Shown: in pieces, positions 36,216 to 49,200 of the stretch
How positions within the stretch are numbered: position 1 is the first letter of the stretch
Layout: every line of letters starts with the position of its first letter
DNA from: Zonotrichia leucophrys gambelii
Lineage: Eukaryota > Chordata > Aves > Passeriformes > Passerellidae
Assembly (NCBI RefSeq): GCF_028769735.1
Contig: NC_088172.1
Span: 95,008,235-95,072,234 of the forward strand
Length of the DNA: 64,000 nucleotides
Direction: 5' to 3'
Notes under the pieces: generated by a model
What the model saw: only the letters and a program-made list of their open reading frames with translations
Database searches by the model: none
What the model was told of the DNA's origin: nothing
Position numbers and translations under genes: made by a program

Positions 36216-39200
36216 AAGAAGTTTAATTGGGTGTTTTGGCAGTTAGAGTTAGGCTAATGACAAGTAAGTTAGAAGCTTCTGCAAGTAAACACTATGAAGA
36301 ACGAAGGTAAGCAGCATTTCTTATTTAAAATCCTTGCCTTTTTACCCCCTGCTGACATAAGAGTATGAATTTCTGTTAGCTGAGGATGAACTGAAGATGA
36401 AATAACCTGGTTTTAATCCCCAAGGACATAGAATTGTGCTTCCCACACAATCAACATGCTGCTATCAGTCTGTGAAGGTTCACTCAAAGAATGAAGAAGT
36501 GGGACAAAAGAAGACAATAAACAAGAGTTTATGTAAACAAATAAATGTTCCACTGCAGACATAGTAAATAAAATGTGAGAATGAACTCTAGTGTTCACAA
36601 GGTAGTTTTTAGTATCTCAAGAATTTATCTCAGTGAAGTTAGTCCCATTTAACACTTACCCTATGCAGGTCACATTGGTAGTAAATGTGACTTTTAATCA
36701 AGGTATTTCCACCAAATGAACTCTGCTAATACCAGTAGGCTCCTAAATTTTTTGAGCAAGAATACCCTTATTGTAAGAACACATCTTTCCCTGATTTGTT
36801 CTGGTGTCGTTATGCTATAAACACCAAATGCTCCTAAAGAAAATTTATACAAAAAAAAATACTCCCATGAGTATAATTTACATTACTCCATCAAATTAAA
36901 TCAGATACTTCTTGCTGGTATGACCATAGCTCTCTGCAATAGATCAGCTAAGATGGACAACTTCAGCAGCACCAGCAAAACTGAAGTGCAGACCATGCCT
37001 TAGGCCAGCAGAAGTTGTCAGTAAAATTCAGAGTTTCTTTTGGTTAAGTGCCACCTTATGCAACCAGGCTGCCCTGGCCATCTCTAGTTAATCCTGCACT
37101 TAGTGCTGTAACATCCACTCTTAAACGCCTGAAGCCCAACTGCTCTTCAGCAAAATAATTAGCAAAAAAACAAACAAACCACCCCAAAATACCTCCACAA
37201 ATCTGTGTATTACAGGAATACTATGCAATTATCTATACCAATGTTTTATGCTACAGGTTTTCCCCACTGCTAGGCTTGGACCCTCCCTTAATTTGAAAGC
37301 ACATGGACATGCTGTGATTACAATTAAACAGGCCAGACTTTGGGTTTATCCAGCCCACAGACAGAGGCTTAGACAAGAAAACAGCCAAGCTAATATTTCC
37401 TCTTTCCACCATAAACAATGCTGAATTTAATGACCTGTACCCTGTACCTCCCAGTACTGCTACTGATGTGTGGTAACAGTGGAGGTGGCAACTTTCCTCT
37501 TTTAAACAGCAGAGAATGTTCCTTCCAAAAGCCAATTAATTGCAAGATACTGAACCAAGGCTTGTCATTTACGTCCACTTTGTGTCCTAACCCTACATAA
37601 CCCATGGCAGAAACTGTTTATTTTATGCCAATAAATTTTATCATATGAACTACTTGAATACTTTGAACGTAACAAATATGATCCTAAGGGAATGAATGGA
37701 CTATTTGTGCAGCCACAAAACACAAAGAAATTCAAAATTTTGGTAATCATGTGAGAAAGGAGAGCTTACAAAGGAAATATTTAGGCTGCTTTCTCTGTAG
37801 TGTAGCTATTCTCTCTCTAGGCATAGCTCAAAACAAATCCTGGTACAGTTAATAAGTCTTTCTGTCCATCCAGATAGGCTTAAATCTTCATAATAAATGT
37901 TTCTTGACACTGTATGTATAAAGTAATCTCTTTCTTGTTATTCCTTGCTGTCAAAATCAAGCTGATTTTCATTTTGTTTCATTTCATTGAAGACATGCAC
38001 ACAAGCCAGATCTTTTCAATTTAGAGCAGAAGGGGCTTGTGGAGAACATTTTCCTGGGGAAATTTGACTGGGGAATTGTGACAGTGCAGAGAAGGTCCCT
38101 CTTTGTCTGAAATAGCCCTGTTTGGTCCTTAAGTCATTGGGGCACTTTGCAGATTTGTCCATCCTTACTTGAATTAGCCCTGGTTTGAGCTGGCTTGAGG
38201 GGGATTCCTCAGAATCCACCGGGCGTTGACTTTTGCTGGCTCCCAGTGCTGTGATGCCACTTAACATCATATTTTCTTTTTTGTAATTTTTTTTTTTTTT
38301 TTTTAGTCTAATGTGGCGGAAAGATTTCTGACACTTTGTGTAGCTTCCCCCTTTGACTGCAATCTAAAGCCACAGGAAATAAGGCCAAATCCATCTGTAT
38401 GTGGCATTTAGGAGATTTGTAGTCCTGTAGCAAATGGTCTCTAGCCACTCTCTCTCTGGGCTACCACATGAATGGTTAATTCCAGCCTAATTGCCTGCTA
38501 CTGCTGCTGCAGAACCTGCAAAAGTCTCTCTGACTTCTCCCAGTGCTGCTGCAGGAATTGGCACTGCATTGCCACAGAAAATAGACATCCCTGGTACAGC
38601 TTGAATGCTTCTGATTTGAACTCCTCAGCAAATACTTCAGCTGGGGACAGAAAGCAAGCCACCAAAAAAATAGCTTGTAAATTAGTCATCAAGAAGTTTG
38701 ATGACAAATGCCAACAACAGAACCCAGTATTCTGCTCTTTTGTATCCAGTATAAGCATATGCAAAACCTATTTGTTGATAAAGACCTCCAGAAATAGGAA
38801 AAGTGTGTGTATTACAGTCGTTTGCAGCTCTTGATACTGTTTACCACACACAATAACTGAGATATTAAAGCCATGTCAAGGAAAGCTCAGAATAGACTTA
38901 GTGCAACATCCATAAAATGGGGGGATTGAGTTTAAAGACCTTGCAAGGCAAAGTTAATTGGTTTTTTGGTGTTTTTTTTGTTTTTGTTTTTTGTTTTTTT
39001 TTTTTTTTTTTTGTTTTTTTGTTTTTTGTTTTTTTTTTTTTTTTTTTTTTTTTGTAGGAAGTCCACTAGTAGCCAAGAGAGCCTTAAATGGTATTTGTGG
39101 AGTACCTAAAGTCAGGACTGCATCTCTAAGCAGGGTTTCCTGACAGGATTTCAGGATTTCTAAGATATCCCTCACTATGACTCATGAACATCACACAACA

Positions 39201-42200
39201 TGCCTCACTTTTCTGGCCTGGCTCGAGAAGAGGATGTACAATGAAGTTCCACCTCCTGCCTTCCTTGAACATGTTAGTCCTGCTTCAGTCTTGGCAAAAA
39301 AAAGGGATGAGATGCAGCCATCTACTCTTTGTCCAGTGCAATATCTTGCTTTAGATTCCAGACAGCAGTAGTGCTACAAGTCAGCTGCAGAAAGAACTGA
39401 ATTTACAAAGCAGAGTTTCAAGAAAACGACACTAACTTTTGGCAGTCATAACTTGAAAATGTCCAAATACTTATTTAGCTTTAAGCCTCTTTCTTTCTTT
39501 TTTTTTCTCCCCCCAAAAAAGTGTCATTGTTGTGCAGAACACATTTGTAATGTCAAGCAAATTTCCTATAGCTGAGTTATGAACCTCTGAATGTACAGGT
39601 TTAAAATGAAAATGCTGACATAATCTTAAATGTAGTGGCACAAATAGTGCCACTACAATAATCCTTGTAATCTAATATATTAGCCCTAGGGGGACAGAGA
39701 CTGAATTGCTGGTCTCAGACAGCCTTTCTGAGGCTCAGTTCAAATTGCACAATTATTCTACATCCTTCAAGTTCTTTAAAATACATTTCAGATGCAGTAT
39801 TGTACATTCCAAAAATATTTGTTCTTCAGAGATTGATTTGACTTCTTTTCCTGCTTTAAAGAGATATATGACCTCGGAGGCATGTGAAAAATCATTAATC
39901 AAGTTTAGGCTGTGTAACACCCTTTTGTATGTGGAAGACTTACTTTTTTTCTAGATTCCCTCAGTTATGTTGCCAAGGTGATTCCCCCAGAGAGCCATGT
40001 GTTTATCTTGACAGGTGTTAGTGAGATCTGGGGAATCTCAATGGAATTGTTACTGGTTGCTTTGAGGTACAGTAGAAAACATTAAGCCTGCAAACTAATG
40101 AACCTACCTTATTACATTCTAAATAAAATAAACCACAGAGTAAGTTGGATTAATCTACTAATGCCTTTCTAATGAAGCTTTTATTGGGCATATGGTGTGG
40201 TCTTGCTACTTTCCTTATATAGCTAGCACAAGCTAAAACTCAAAATGAAAGGTACATGTGCCTCTTCTGTGAGATACCAGTCTCAGAAACTTGCCATCAC
40301 AGTTCAGAGTACTGCTTTACTGGCATAACCTCTGATTATGGTTTGCAAGACTAAATGCATTCAAAAAACAAGAAAGCCATCAGATTAAAAAAGGAAACAA
40401 GAGACACCACTGATAGGAAAAGAGAAAATACAACTTCTATTGCTGTTCCTAGGGGAAAATTTAAAACCACTGCTGGTAATTTACAATTACTCTAAAATCT
40501 ATTCTGTGACCTGTCCCGACAATGTCAGGGAATTATTAATTAAGTACTGTAACTTCCAAAGCTAAATAATCATTCCTTAGTTACAGTCCATTTGTATTTT
40601 CCAGCACTGAGCTGTAACACACTGTATTTTTATAGTGCACATTAGAAGCAATAAAACAATAGGTGCTTTTAACAAAAAAGAATGAGTCTTAAGCAAGGTG
40701 AAACGAAATACCAGCATTTTGTTTCAGCCAGCTATGCCTTTTCCTTCTAATTGCCATTTTCTTTCTCTCTGTATATGTACAAGATCAAAACACAAGAAAA
40801 AAAAACATTCCTTAGCAACATTCATCTTCTGGGAGCATGATGCTGAATTTAGGTATAAAACCATAACAGCATCTCAAAGAATAGCAATAGCTCATATACT
40901 TCAGCTTTGATATATAACTTCAAATCCTTAATCTCCTCTTTTCAGATTTCCACATAAAGTTTTACGCTGCTTCCATTTTTGCAAGTGCCCATTCGAGACA
41001 AAACCATCTTTTCTTACCCAGGCTCTCCCCTCCCTGTATTTACTTCAACAACAAATTAGCAGCCAAATTTTTCTTTTTTTTCTTTTTTTAATTTTTTTTT
41101 TTTGTTGTTGTGGAGGATAAGAAAAGTGATACAGTGAAAACAGAGGGAGAACAGTTTTTCTTTCCTTCAGCACCAGCAGCCAGAAACAGTATGAATGCAA
41201 TGGATCATGAAGAAAAGCAATTTCCTACTTCAAGGATTAAGCAATACTCTCTTTTGTAATGTTAAATGAAAGCTTTAGTTATTTTTTTTCCAAGTAATGC
41301 TGATTTTTTTCCCCCCCCCAATGTAAATAAATACCCACTGGAGAAGCTCCAATAGTCACAAACACATCACTTTCTAGCCAATCAATAACACAGATAAAAC
41401 CCTTTGTGCTGTGCTTCTTTCAGCAGGCTTATTGATAGGGCAAGAAAAATTAAGCTACTAGAGAAGCCAAAGGTAATTAACTTAAGGAGAGAGAAAATCT
41501 GATGATATATACATTCTGTTCTTTTCTTAAGGACAAATACAGGGGATTCATATATAGGAAATAGGCTTTTGGGGAAGCACTCAAGTAGGGACAGCTATCT
41601 GCATTTTACTGGCACATCTCTCATCCAGTGACAATGTAATATGAATTACCTGCCGTGATGATTGATGGCTTGACTCTCCCCTAAAACACAATCCTACAAT
41701 TCTCTTTGGTGGTATGGAAAGAATGGAACTTCTACACCTTTCTCTGCCACAGTTTTGCAAAATGCAGCCTTGGACAAATCACTACAAAGCATTTGCCATT
41801 CAATGGCTAACTGGTAAGCTGGGTCAATATTACCAGTCCCAAAGATAAAGGGTTTTGGCATGGGTAAGGCTTGGTGGAATTACACCCTTCACACCAATGC
41901 TGAAAGGTTTTTAGCTTCCAGCACTATTAAACGGAACATTGCAGGATTAAGTCTTCTCCACCTACAAGTTTTTGTCTATAAAGCTCTAACAAGAATATTC
42001 AGTGCAACTTTAAAGCCAATGCTCTGTTTAAGGCACTTAAAGATTGCTTCCTGATGAATGCCACTGTTTGTAATAATTGTGGAAGCGTGGGCCTCCCTCA
42101 AATTTTATACATATATAGATGGGAATCCTGTAAATATTTGATCTACTTTGCTTAAAGGGAAAATTTGTATGGGAAAACATTCCCACTGTAAAGAAACTTT

Positions 42201-43540
42201 GTTGGCCAAGCTTGTCCTCCTTAGCATATATGCAAATAATGGGTGCAAATATCAAGAGATTGGAAACAGAAAATAATTTTATTCATACCTGTGTTTTAAT
42301 TTTAATGAATTACATTAAAGAAATTCCTAGCTAAAACAAAGTGCCTGCTTTATAATTAAAATTAAGAGTCACAACCAGCTTATCTTTAAAAGCAGGTTGT
42401 AACAGGAAAGAAAATCCAGGACTTCTCAGCTGCAATTTTGTGGCTCTATCAAAACTTGCCTAATTTTACCTATTTATTTCAGTGCATAATAAAAGATGTA
42501 CTCAGAGAAAAAAATGTGCAATGCATACATATTTTTAAAGGCTTAGAAAGCCAGCAGCTTTCTTTTAACACCCTTGGATCTAATTTTGTTTCTAACAAGT
42601 AAAACGAGAAGAATGGGGCCCTAAAAAGGATTATGGTCTGAAACCTGCTCTTTGAGTCTTTGCACATGCTAAAGCTGTCACAAATTTGAATAGGAAAGAT
42701 GGGTGGTCTGCTGACCATCTCTGGTCACAGAGTTGAGCATTACTGCCCAGAAAAAGCTTATGGGTTTTGTCAGGAAGGTTTCAGAAACCACTGTATTGAA
42801 CCACCAGCCTATAATAGCTCTTCCACATTTCACAGGATGTCAGTTCCTGGAGCTGTTTTTCCTTTGATGCACACAAAGTACTGCCAGTAATTTCAATCAG
42901 AATTATGCCATGCACTGGAGGAAGACAATCACATAATATGAATTATCACATTTTTTCCATATCCCTACCTCTCACAGAATTGCTGGTTTGTCAGAGGAGT
43001 TGGTACAGTATATGCTACTGATCTGTGGCTGCTTTGTTTAAAAAAAGCTTAGTACTGGTGTAGTCCTTCTCATCCAGATATATCAAAGCACTTTATGAAG
43101 CAGCAAAAGGAGTGGAACCAAGAAGAGACTTACAGTGAAACTCTTTTTTTTCTTTTCACTTGGTAACATGAAGTGCTCTCAAATTATTTGTAGTGTAAAA
43201 TAAAGAGAACATAAGAAAATTAAAGAATCACATTGTAAAAACTGGCTTAATTTTTAAAATTATGTTCCCTTACATAATTTTTGTGGTCTTAATTTAAAAA
43301 AAGTTAAATGTCTTTTCCTTGTTGCTATTTTTCAGTTGGGATTGAACAAATCTTCTTTCAAATACTTTCTTTTCAGAGAGACCTATAAAGCTGAGTTAAT
43401 TCTTATAACTCCAAATCAGGGCACTTCCTTCAATAAAACTCCTATTCTTGATGCACTTGAATTGTAAGGGACGAGCAATAATCTTTTGGCTAAGAGTGAA
43501 AATCTACACCAAAATTACAGTCACACAGAGGCTTATGAAT
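36216..43540. other. NRXN1 alpha intron, no gene seen
   Basis: AT-rich unique sequence with poly-T tracts near 38287, 38961-39053 and 41085. No coding similarity to neurexin or any other family was recognised on either strand. Confidence 0.65.
38961..39053. repeat. T-rich (T6-20 G)n low-complexity tract
   Basis: Ninety-odd bases of poly-T broken by single or paired G residues. On the minus strand it is an A-rich tract with scattered C. It could be an eroded poly-A tail of a retrocopy, but the adjoining sequence at 39054-39180 is not recognisable as a gene or known repeat. Confidence 0.9.
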
Positions 43541-44370
43541 TGCAGAATTCACAGAATTTGCAGAATTCACAGAATTCACAGACTAACTGGGTTGGAAGAG
43601 ACCTTGAAGGTCATCAAGTCCAACCCATGCCCTAACACCTCAACTAAACCACGGCACCCAGTGCCACATCCAGTGTGTTTTTAAACACATCCAGGGATGG
43701 TGACTCCACCACCTCCCTGGGCAGGCAATTCCAGTACTTTATCATTCTTTCTGTAAAACCTTTTTCCTAATATCCAAATTATATTTCCCTTGATGCAGCT
43801 TGAGACTGTGTCCTCTGGTTCTATCAGTTGTTGCCTGGAGAAAGAGACTAACCACACTTGATTACACCCACATTTCAGAAAGTTGTAGAGAGTGACAAGG
43901 TCACCCTTGAGTCTCCTTTTCCCCAGGCTAAATAATCCCAGTTCCCTCAGTCATTCCTCACAGTGTTTGAGCTCCAAGCCCCTCTCCAGCCTTGTTGTCT
44001 CCTCTGGATGCACTCGAGCCTCTCAACATCCTTCCCAAACTGAGGGGCCAGAGCTGGACACAGCACTCAAGGTGTGGCCTCACCAGTGCTGAGTACAGGG
44101 CAAGAATGATCTCCCTGCTCCTGCTGGCCACACCATTCCTGATCCAGGCCAGGAGCCATTGGCCTTCTTGGCCCCCAGGGCACACTGCTGGCTCATGTTT
44201 ACTTGGCTGTTAATGAGTACCACCATCTCCCTTTCTGCCTGGGCACTGTCCAGCCACACCATCCCCAGCCTATAACATTGCAGAGTAACCCATTGCAGAG
44301 CGTTACTGTGGCCAAAATGCAGGACTCAGCACTTGGACTTATTAAACTTCATCCTTCCTCATTAGAGCCC
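43541..44370 (-). mobile_element. CR1 LINE with 3' UTR and C-terminal end of the reverse transcriptase
   Basis: The plus strand starts with several copies of (TTCACAGAA), the complement of the CR1 terminal repeat. Then comes GGTTGGAAGAGACCTTGAAGG and the usual 3' blocks. In the minus-strand frame at about 44185-43958, the residues [22 protein letters not shown] match the conserved C-terminal end of the CR1 polymerase ORF, so coding sequence is still readable for about 50 codons. The copy is 5'-truncated somewhere near 44370-44480. It is the longest CR1 copy in the window. Confidence 0.92.
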
Positions 44371-44492
44371 ATGCAAGAGCAATGCTCGTGTTGCCTCACG
44401 CTTTTGAGCTCCCAAACGTACACGGTGGGCAAAACCCACAAAGTGAGGGTTGAAGGACAGCTTGTTCCAGCAAATATCTCACTGACCTGAAT

Positions 44493-44528
44493 GGAATTTA
44501 CCTGGGCTCTGGAATTTGCCTGGGCTCT
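44493..44528. repeat. 18-bp tandem duplication
   Basis: GGAATTTACCTGGGCTCT is followed immediately by GGAATTTGCCTGGGCTCT (one mismatch), just beyond the 5' end of the 43.5-44.4 kb CR1 copy. Confidence 0.92.
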
Positions 44529-45623
44529 GCCTTATTGTTGAAACATTCCAGCAAAATCAATATGAGCTATAAATTATTAGAAGCCATTTTTAATTCTCAC
44601 CTACTTTGCACTAATGATCAATTTATCATTAATGCAGAAAGAGATTTAAAGCAATGTCTATGCCATTAAAATAAATATCCATTAGCTATAGAGGATATCC
44701 CACAAGTGCATTTGCTTCTTGTGGAACTCTTCCAGAACACTGGATCTATATACAGTATAATATAATGATATTTAACTGGTAATGAGCTATTGAATTGCAC
44801 AGGGGGAAATAGCTTACAACCTTAAAAACTTCTAAAGTAACTTCTCTAGTCAAATGGGCTTCAATTATACAACTCAGTGTATGAAAAAGTTTTTTTGTCT
44901 ATAAAATGCATCTCTTAGTTTGCATTTCTTTCATTTTTTTCATCAAAAGAGATTTATAATGTGCTAGCAATACAGTAAAGGCTTCCTTCTACTAAAGAAG
45001 CTCAGAAATACGCAGATTCACAAGATTAGTTTTCCAGAAGGAAAATTCTAATTATGCATTTGAGGAAGTTTGCTTATTCCTTTCCAGTACAGTTTGCAAT
45101 GTAAATGTTGTAAATGTGACTAGCAGCAGGGAATTCCTGTGTCATTACTCAGTACAGACCCAGGTGGTAAACCACAGTTAAGTTTTTGTTAATTTATTTA
45201 GACTCCCTAATTTAATTTCTCTGTATGAAAAGGACAAACTGATGTACCACTGAGGTTTTTGGTGGCAGTGCTGAGATCAGCAGGTTATTTCATCAATCTT
45301 GAGCTACAGATAAACCTCACTAGGAAGTCTTCTGATCTGGGTGACTATAAAAGCAAGGAGTGAGAAAACCCAGAGCATTAACACAAACCCAGCCATTAAT
45401 CTGCAATGCATATTTCTCTCCTGACAGAAAAGATTATCAGATTTCCAGTTGTTGGTGAAGGGGATGATTCGACTCTGAAATCAGTAAACGCTGATCACTG
45501 ATCTCTAGTGGCAAACTTCTTTTTCCATGTATCTTTTCAGCTAATTAATCTCCAATAAACCTTTATCATATTTGTCTAATAGACATGTGGCAGGGTGAAA
45601 TGCTTGGCACTTTTCCCTTTGGT

Positions 45624-45683
45624 CGCCTGGTTTTAGTGCGAGCCTCCTTGCTCGAACGCGGTTCAGGGTGACACCGTGAGTCG
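45624..45683. other. Isolated CpG cluster in CpG-poor intron
   Basis: Seven CpG dinucleotides occur in about 60 bases (TCGCC, GTGCGAG, CTCGAACGCGG, ACCGTG, GTCGAC), although the surrounding kilobases have very few. It does not match CR1 or the LTR types seen here. It is a possible conserved or recently inserted element; no function is assigned. Confidence 0.55.
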
Positions 45684-45839
45684 ACATCTGCTCACAGCAT
45701 ATTGGAGTGCACAAACACAAGCACAGCCTGCAAAAATGTGAAGCAATTCTCCCCTTCAGCTCAGCATTAACAAACCCTCAGCGGGAATACAGACACAAAT
45801 TTGGGCATTACACCCCAGGAAGGCACGAGCCTACTGGGA

Positions 45840-46200
45840 AAAATGTGAGGAGGGCAACATGACCAGAGTCTAGGGAACAGGGGCTTCAATAAAGCTTGAA
45901 AGAATTAGGCTAGAAAGGAGACAACTGAGATTGAACATGATAATAGCTTTCAAATGCATGAAAGGCTGTTTCTAAAGAATAAGGAAATCACCTGTTCTCA
46001 ATCACAGTGATGGACAGGACAGAAAGAAATGTGCTAAATTGCAGCAATTAAGATTCAGGGTAGATATTGTAAAAACCTTCTCAACAGTGAGGATAGTGGG
46101 GTGCTATAAAAGATCACCTAGAAGATGGTGGAGTCTTCATTTTTAGAATTACTTCTGAACAGTATAGTCTTCTTGGAACTACTCAAATATAATTTATTAC
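45840..46200 (+). mobile_element. Old, diverged CR1 LINE fragment
   Basis: Recognisable blocks, all altered, include AATTAGGCTAGAAAGGAGACAACTGAGA, CATGATAATAGCTTTCAAAT, GCATGAAAGGCTG, TAAATTGCAGCAATTAAGAT, TAGATATTGTAAAAACCTTC and AACAGTGAGGATAGT. They follow the CR1 3' order on the plus strand, with no clear terminal repeat. Divergence is clearly greater than in the other copies, suggesting an ancient insertion. Confidence 0.75.
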
Positions 46201-49200
46201 CCTTTCAGGACTGGACAATGTCCTCCACTCCTTTTCATCTTTAAATTTCTACAAATAGCACTCCTGCATGCAATCATTTTTTGCTGGAAATTGTTAAACT
46301 GCAGAAATAAAAATATTCTCCACTACTAGACCTCCCCTTGCCCATGTTGGTACATAAATAAGTCAGGAAATTTCTTATCCATACCTTTTTTTTTGCCCCA
46401 TGTGATGTTACTAGAGATGACAAGTCTATTTGTCTGTTTGATGTAGAAGACAACAATGAGAATAACCAACCTTATCTAGGTCAATAATAAACAAATGAAT
46501 AAGAAAGCAAATCTCACCACACCACAAATTCCTCTGCTAGATCACAAAACAAGAACAAATGAATTCAAGAAGAAGAAAATGCTTCAGGCACAAAGATTTT
46601 AGATGAGTGGAAAAGAAAAGAAGTTGCTACATCCATTTGGGTTTTGGAAGAATAGCCTGTGATAACTATATCATCAATATCTATATTATATATATCTTTA
46701 TATCTATATGTGTGTGTTTGCCACCTTTTAACACTGACAAAAATTGTCATTATTAGATCTTTCAATAGTATTCATTGCCTCAGTCTGTTCTCATGGGATT
46801 CAACTTCCAGTTTAGCTTTGAAACTTGCATTTCAAGTAGTTTTGATTCTTTATGGAACTACCATGTTTTAGTGGGCAATATTCTCCACCTCCCCTTGTAA
46901 GTGATTTTGCATCTCTGAGTGGTTCAGGGAGTTGGATACTGTGGTGTCCTATTTGAAATTTCATGGAGCCATTTACATGTGCTAAATGAAGCAGCACCCA
47001 GTGCTCATCCAGATTTGGATAACTGTGCATGAATCTTTCAGAAGTGAACTAAAATATGATTAAAAAACTCACTTCAAAATATCAATTTAAGACTTGAATA
47101 AAATTTGCTTGCAATAGTTGTGAAGTAGAGAACTGGAGTGTCAACACAGCAGAGGGTTAGGGTTATGATCTATTGCTACTGAGGATAGGCAATAATAGAA
47201 ATTTCCAGTCCCTTCCCTAAGTAATGTCTCTGTAAATTTCCATGTTCCATCCTTGACAAGTCTCCTAGTATTTGTAATTTCTTCTTTTTCTCCCTGGTAA
47301 TTTACAGTGATGTGAAGAGTGAGGGAAATCTCCAGAGCAAGTTCCTTTCCTTACAGCTCCCTTTGGAGAGGCAACTATGCCTTTTTGCTGGTATGTAAAG
47401 TATCTCAAGATTTGTCCCTCATTTATTAAATTCATTAGAGATCATCATGGCTATTGAATTTCTTTTCAGCAGGATACTCTCTTGTCAGAAATTCCCTGAC
47501 CACTGTTCTTCAAAGAAACAGTTTTCTTTGATCCATATTATAACTGGATCTCCACAATTTGAAAATAAACCTGTTGTATCTCACTCCTCCCCTGCTGATG
47601 AGTGTATTTCCATTCAAGACCATTCTCTCAGAGTATACTTTTCAAGGATATGAATCTTTTCTCACACCTTTTGCATTAACTTCCTGCTTCATAACACGTT
47701 TCTGTAATAATCTGGATACAGATTTTAAAACGATTAATTGAGGCTTCTATTCCAGATACTTCAACAGGACAATACATCTGGAAAATATAAAGCATCTAAA
47801 TAATGCAAGAATTAGAAAAAAATTGAGAACTGTTGGATAAAAATAAACCTCATTATTATCTAACCAAATTCACAGCTGCAATGTCATACCCATCAAATTC
47901 AAGAATCAGCAGCACTAGAGGAATGTGAAAAACCTATCCAATAGGAGGCCATCAGAAGATCCAGGGAATATGGAAGGAGGACTGAAGAGATGTACAGAAT
48001 GTAGAACAAGACGAAGAGAAGTAGCAGAAGATCTCGAAACAGAAGTCCATAGTATATTATAAAATTGAAGCTAGGAACGTTTTACTTTCCAGACTCTGAT
48101 TTTAACAAAGGATCCAAGCAACTGCAGCATACACAACAGCAAAATCTGGTGATTCACAATTATTTCTTCCCCTATATACTTATGAAATAGATGTTTAAAT
48201 TTAGTGCTGCTCATCTTGAAAAGGAAAGTAGAGCTTTTTCCATCATGTTTCAGAAAAGCTTCAGGACTGAAATGGAATACATTTCAAATGGAAAGATCAA
48301 AGTTACAGTGTTTCATCCCAGAATGCACAAAGTTAAAGAAAGAAATTATTTTTTTTCTAGAAGTGTTTTGATCCTGATTATTTATACATAGGGAGGTTGA
48401 ATTTTTGCCAAGTTGCATGAAAAACTATGCAGTTTCATTGATTCATAACTGTCCAATTATATACAATCTTTGCTTACTGCTCCTGAGCAAGGACAATTTT
48501 CATGTCATTATTTTCCTTCTGCTTTTCAGCAAGCCAAGCATCACTTGTTTCAACAGAACATCATTACAGGTTGCTTTTCTCTCCAAATACATTTTCCAGT
48601 GGATCATGTTAGAAAAAAAGAAAGAGAAAAAAAGATAACACAAAACCAAACTGAGGGAAAACAAACCCTTTAAAAATGACAACAAAACCACTGCCACAGC
48701 AGTACAGATGGGATGCAAGCTTCTCTGCCTCTCTGAGAATTCCTCCACCCTGCATGGGGAATATTGACTGCTGGGCAGATTTCCATAGCTATGAAAGAGA
48801 GCATGGGGAAATGAAATGAGGAGGATAAAGAGTGGGAGTGGGGTATGTGTGTACACTTGTTTGCCTGCATGTGTGAGAGAGAACAAAGAAAAAGCTCTAT
48901 ATTTGGGTTTATGTATCCTTTGCAATATTCCAGAGGTTAGCAACAGTCCCCAAGAAAGCTTCTGCTCATATCCTTTCGTGATTAAGGCAATAAATATTGA
49001 AGTAATCTCATATTCATGAGTAATTAAAAAGTAAAATAAAAAAAAAATCAGACATTTTTAGAAGGACTTTAGCCAAGCAATCATGGACTACTTAGGATGG
49101 GCCAGGTCCCCTTTACTAAACAAATACTTTGTTGAAGCCTTCTGAGATACCTGTAACACACTTTAAGCATCCAGACCTGCTATCAAATAATTAACACAAT

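Noticed and set aside
39054..39180. Possible retrocopy ending in the long A-rich tract on the minus strand
   Set aside because: The sequence before the tract has no recognisable gene content, and the tract is interrupted by C/G in a simple-repeat fashion.
41163..41190. REST/NRSF site starting TTCAGCACC
   Set aside because: Only the left half matches. The right half-site GGACAGCGCC is absent at either normal or extended spacing.
45630..45690. tRNA-like or tRNA-derived SINE at the CpG cluster
   Set aside because: GGTTCAGGG only loosely resembles a B box, and no A box or cloverleaf could be built.
48500..48943. 147-codon minus-strand open frame
   Set aside because: Its composition is Ser/Leu/Phe-rich and follows the underlying pyrimidine-rich DNA. 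No family resemblance.
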